Assembly: GCF_000429025.1 (NCBI RefSeq)
Contig: NZ_AUBB01000034.1
Span: 22,195-86,194, forward strand
From: Actinospineispora spinosispora DSM 44797
GTDB taxonomy: Bacteria > Actinomycetota > Actinomycetes > Mycobacteriales > Pseudonocardiaceae
Length of the DNA: 64,000 bases
Reading direction: 5' to 3'
Shown: positions 63,489 to 64,000 of the stretch, piece after piece
Layout: the number at the start of each line of letters is the position of its first letter
How positions within the stretch are numbered: position 1 is the stretch's first letter
Translations under genes and position numbers: made by a program
Notes under the pieces: model-generated
The model's input: only the letters and a program-made list of their open reading frames with translations
Database searches by the model: none
Told to the model about the DNA's origin: nothing

Positions 63489-63999
63489 GCGGGAGAGGTC
63501 TTCGTCTCGCTGTTTGGGTGGGGTCGAGCCATTTGGGTGGGATGAATTCGGGCCATCCGTCTCGGATGGTGACGGTCCAGCCGCTGGTGTGGATCATGCG
63601 GTGGTGTTGTTTGCACAGGAGCATGCAGTTGTCGAGGTCGGTCGGGCCGCCGGCGCTCCATTCGATGACGTGGTGGATCTGGCACCAGTGCGGTGGCCGG
63701 GTGCAGCCGGGGTGTGCGCAGCCCCGGTCGCGGACGGAGAGCGCTTTACGTAGCCCGGTGGGCGCGGTGCGGGATTCGTATCCGACGTCGATGGGGAGGC
63801 TTTTGCCGCCGAGTACGACAGGGGTGATCCCGCAGTCGCAGAGCATGGCGCGTAGGTAGGAGGCGGGGGCTTTGCCGCCGAACTCCAGCTGTGCGCCGCG
63901 TGCTTTCTGCTGTAGGTCGTGTTCGGTCATGATGACCGTGACATGAGGCCGGACTCCGCCTTCAGCGGGCAGTCGGCCTTCGTCGAGGGAGTGGGAGCA
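63472..63999 (-). CDS. HNH endonuclease, C-terminal part (partial at the window edge)
   Basis: The frame runs off the right edge without a start, so the N-terminal DUF222-type domain is outside the window. The visible C-terminus has the zinc-supported HNH motif: RGCAHPGC, HWCQIHHVIEWSAGG, LDNCMLLCKQHHRMIH. These proteins (13E12-type in mycobacteria) occur in many copies in actinobacterial genomes, and the role is unclear. The last 17 bp overlap the convergent class V gene. Confidence 0.88.
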   Translation of the reverse strand, partial: CSHSLDEGRLPAEGGVRPHVTVIMTEHDLQQKARGAQLEFGGKAPASYLRAMLCDCGITPVVLGGKSLPIDVGYESRTAPTGLRKALSVRDRGCAHPGCTRPPHWCQIHHVIEWSAGGPTDLDNCMLLCKQHHRMIHTSGWTVTIRDGWPEFIPPKWLDPTQTARRRPLPPRSGR

Positions 64000-64000
64000 G

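Noticed and set aside
1..64000. Insertion sequences, prophage or integrative element
   Set aside because: No transposase, integrase, recombinase or phage structural gene was found; the repeats have no coding content.
1..64000. tRNA or rRNA genes
   Set aside because: No gap contains a convincing TTCGANNC arm with cloverleaf, and no rRNA-like sequence was seen; short cases could still be missed by eye.

Overview
The window is high-GC actinobacterial DNA from an arabinogalactan-walled member of the Mycobacteriales/Pseudonocardiales. Many genes match, by sequence character and by neighbourhood, the stretch of the Mycobacterium tuberculosis chromosome from about Rv3778c to Rv3841, which lies near oriC: ferritin, DUF2470 protein, pheA, phosphoglycerate mutase, DUF5926 protein, septum-formation protein, serS, HAD phosphatase, the DPPR phosphatase/UbiA pair, glf, glfT2, dprE1/dprE2, gtrA, wzm/wzt/glfT1, bpa and the Rv3778c-like class V protein. 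No emb, pks13, fadD32 or mycolyltransferase gene sits among them. This fits a mycolate-free pseudonocardia-type genome better than a mycobacterium, but the genus cannot be fixed from the sequence alone. A candidate ParB site (parS) at 3414-3427 also suggests origin proximity.

Layout. 1-11950: rhodanese, DUF4328 and DUF5926 proteins, ferritin, arginine deiminase, a heterodimeric ABC exporter, CPBP protease, small membrane proteins, and an iron-box-controlled DUF2470 protein. 12165-25944: macro-domain protein, pheA-PGM operon, septum-formation protein, a YgiB/YgiC/DUF350-like trio, a large STAND regulator divergent from an FMN reductase/MFS operon, and serS. 25985-31218: acetolactate synthase, an imine-reductase-like dehydrogenase with a divergent HxlR regulator, then a small accessory islet (hicB-hicA, Uma2, XRE/DUF397). 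31224-51892: cell-wall block with DPPR phosphatase and synthase, flippase, glycosyltransferases, a GT-C (Rv3779-like) protein, glf-glfT2, an acyltransferase, FUSC protein, dprE1-dprE2 and GtrA. 51993-58640: an AbiEi-like protein, then four genes that look like an unassigned uronic-acid polysaccharide system (nucleotide-sugar dehydrogenase, two parallel beta-helix proteins, processive GT2). 58884-64000: galactan export and priming (glfT1-wzt-wzm), proteasome activator bpa, a class V PLP-fold protein lacking its lysine, and a partial HNH endonuclease.

The genes cooperate mainly in the envelope. The UbiA protein and the PAP2 phosphatase make decaprenyl-phosphoryl-ribose, DprE1/DprE2 epimerise it to the arabinose donor, Glf makes UDP-Galf, GlfT1/GlfT2 build galactan, and Wzm/Wzt export it.

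The most unusual feature is the non-coding DNA. At least twelve intergenic sites carry palindromes with constant outer arms (CGTGAGTG...CACTCACG) but exchangeable cores. They nearly always lie within about 10 bp of a stop codon and often supply the stop codon itself. Other repeat families are a second palindrome type (two copies), a roughly 205-bp dispersed repeat (three copies plus a tandem relative), a 22-bp tandem array, and one 165-bp long palindrome. Many genes have a TAnnnT hexamer 6-9 nt before the start codon, the pattern expected for leaderless transcripts; I used it to choose several starts.
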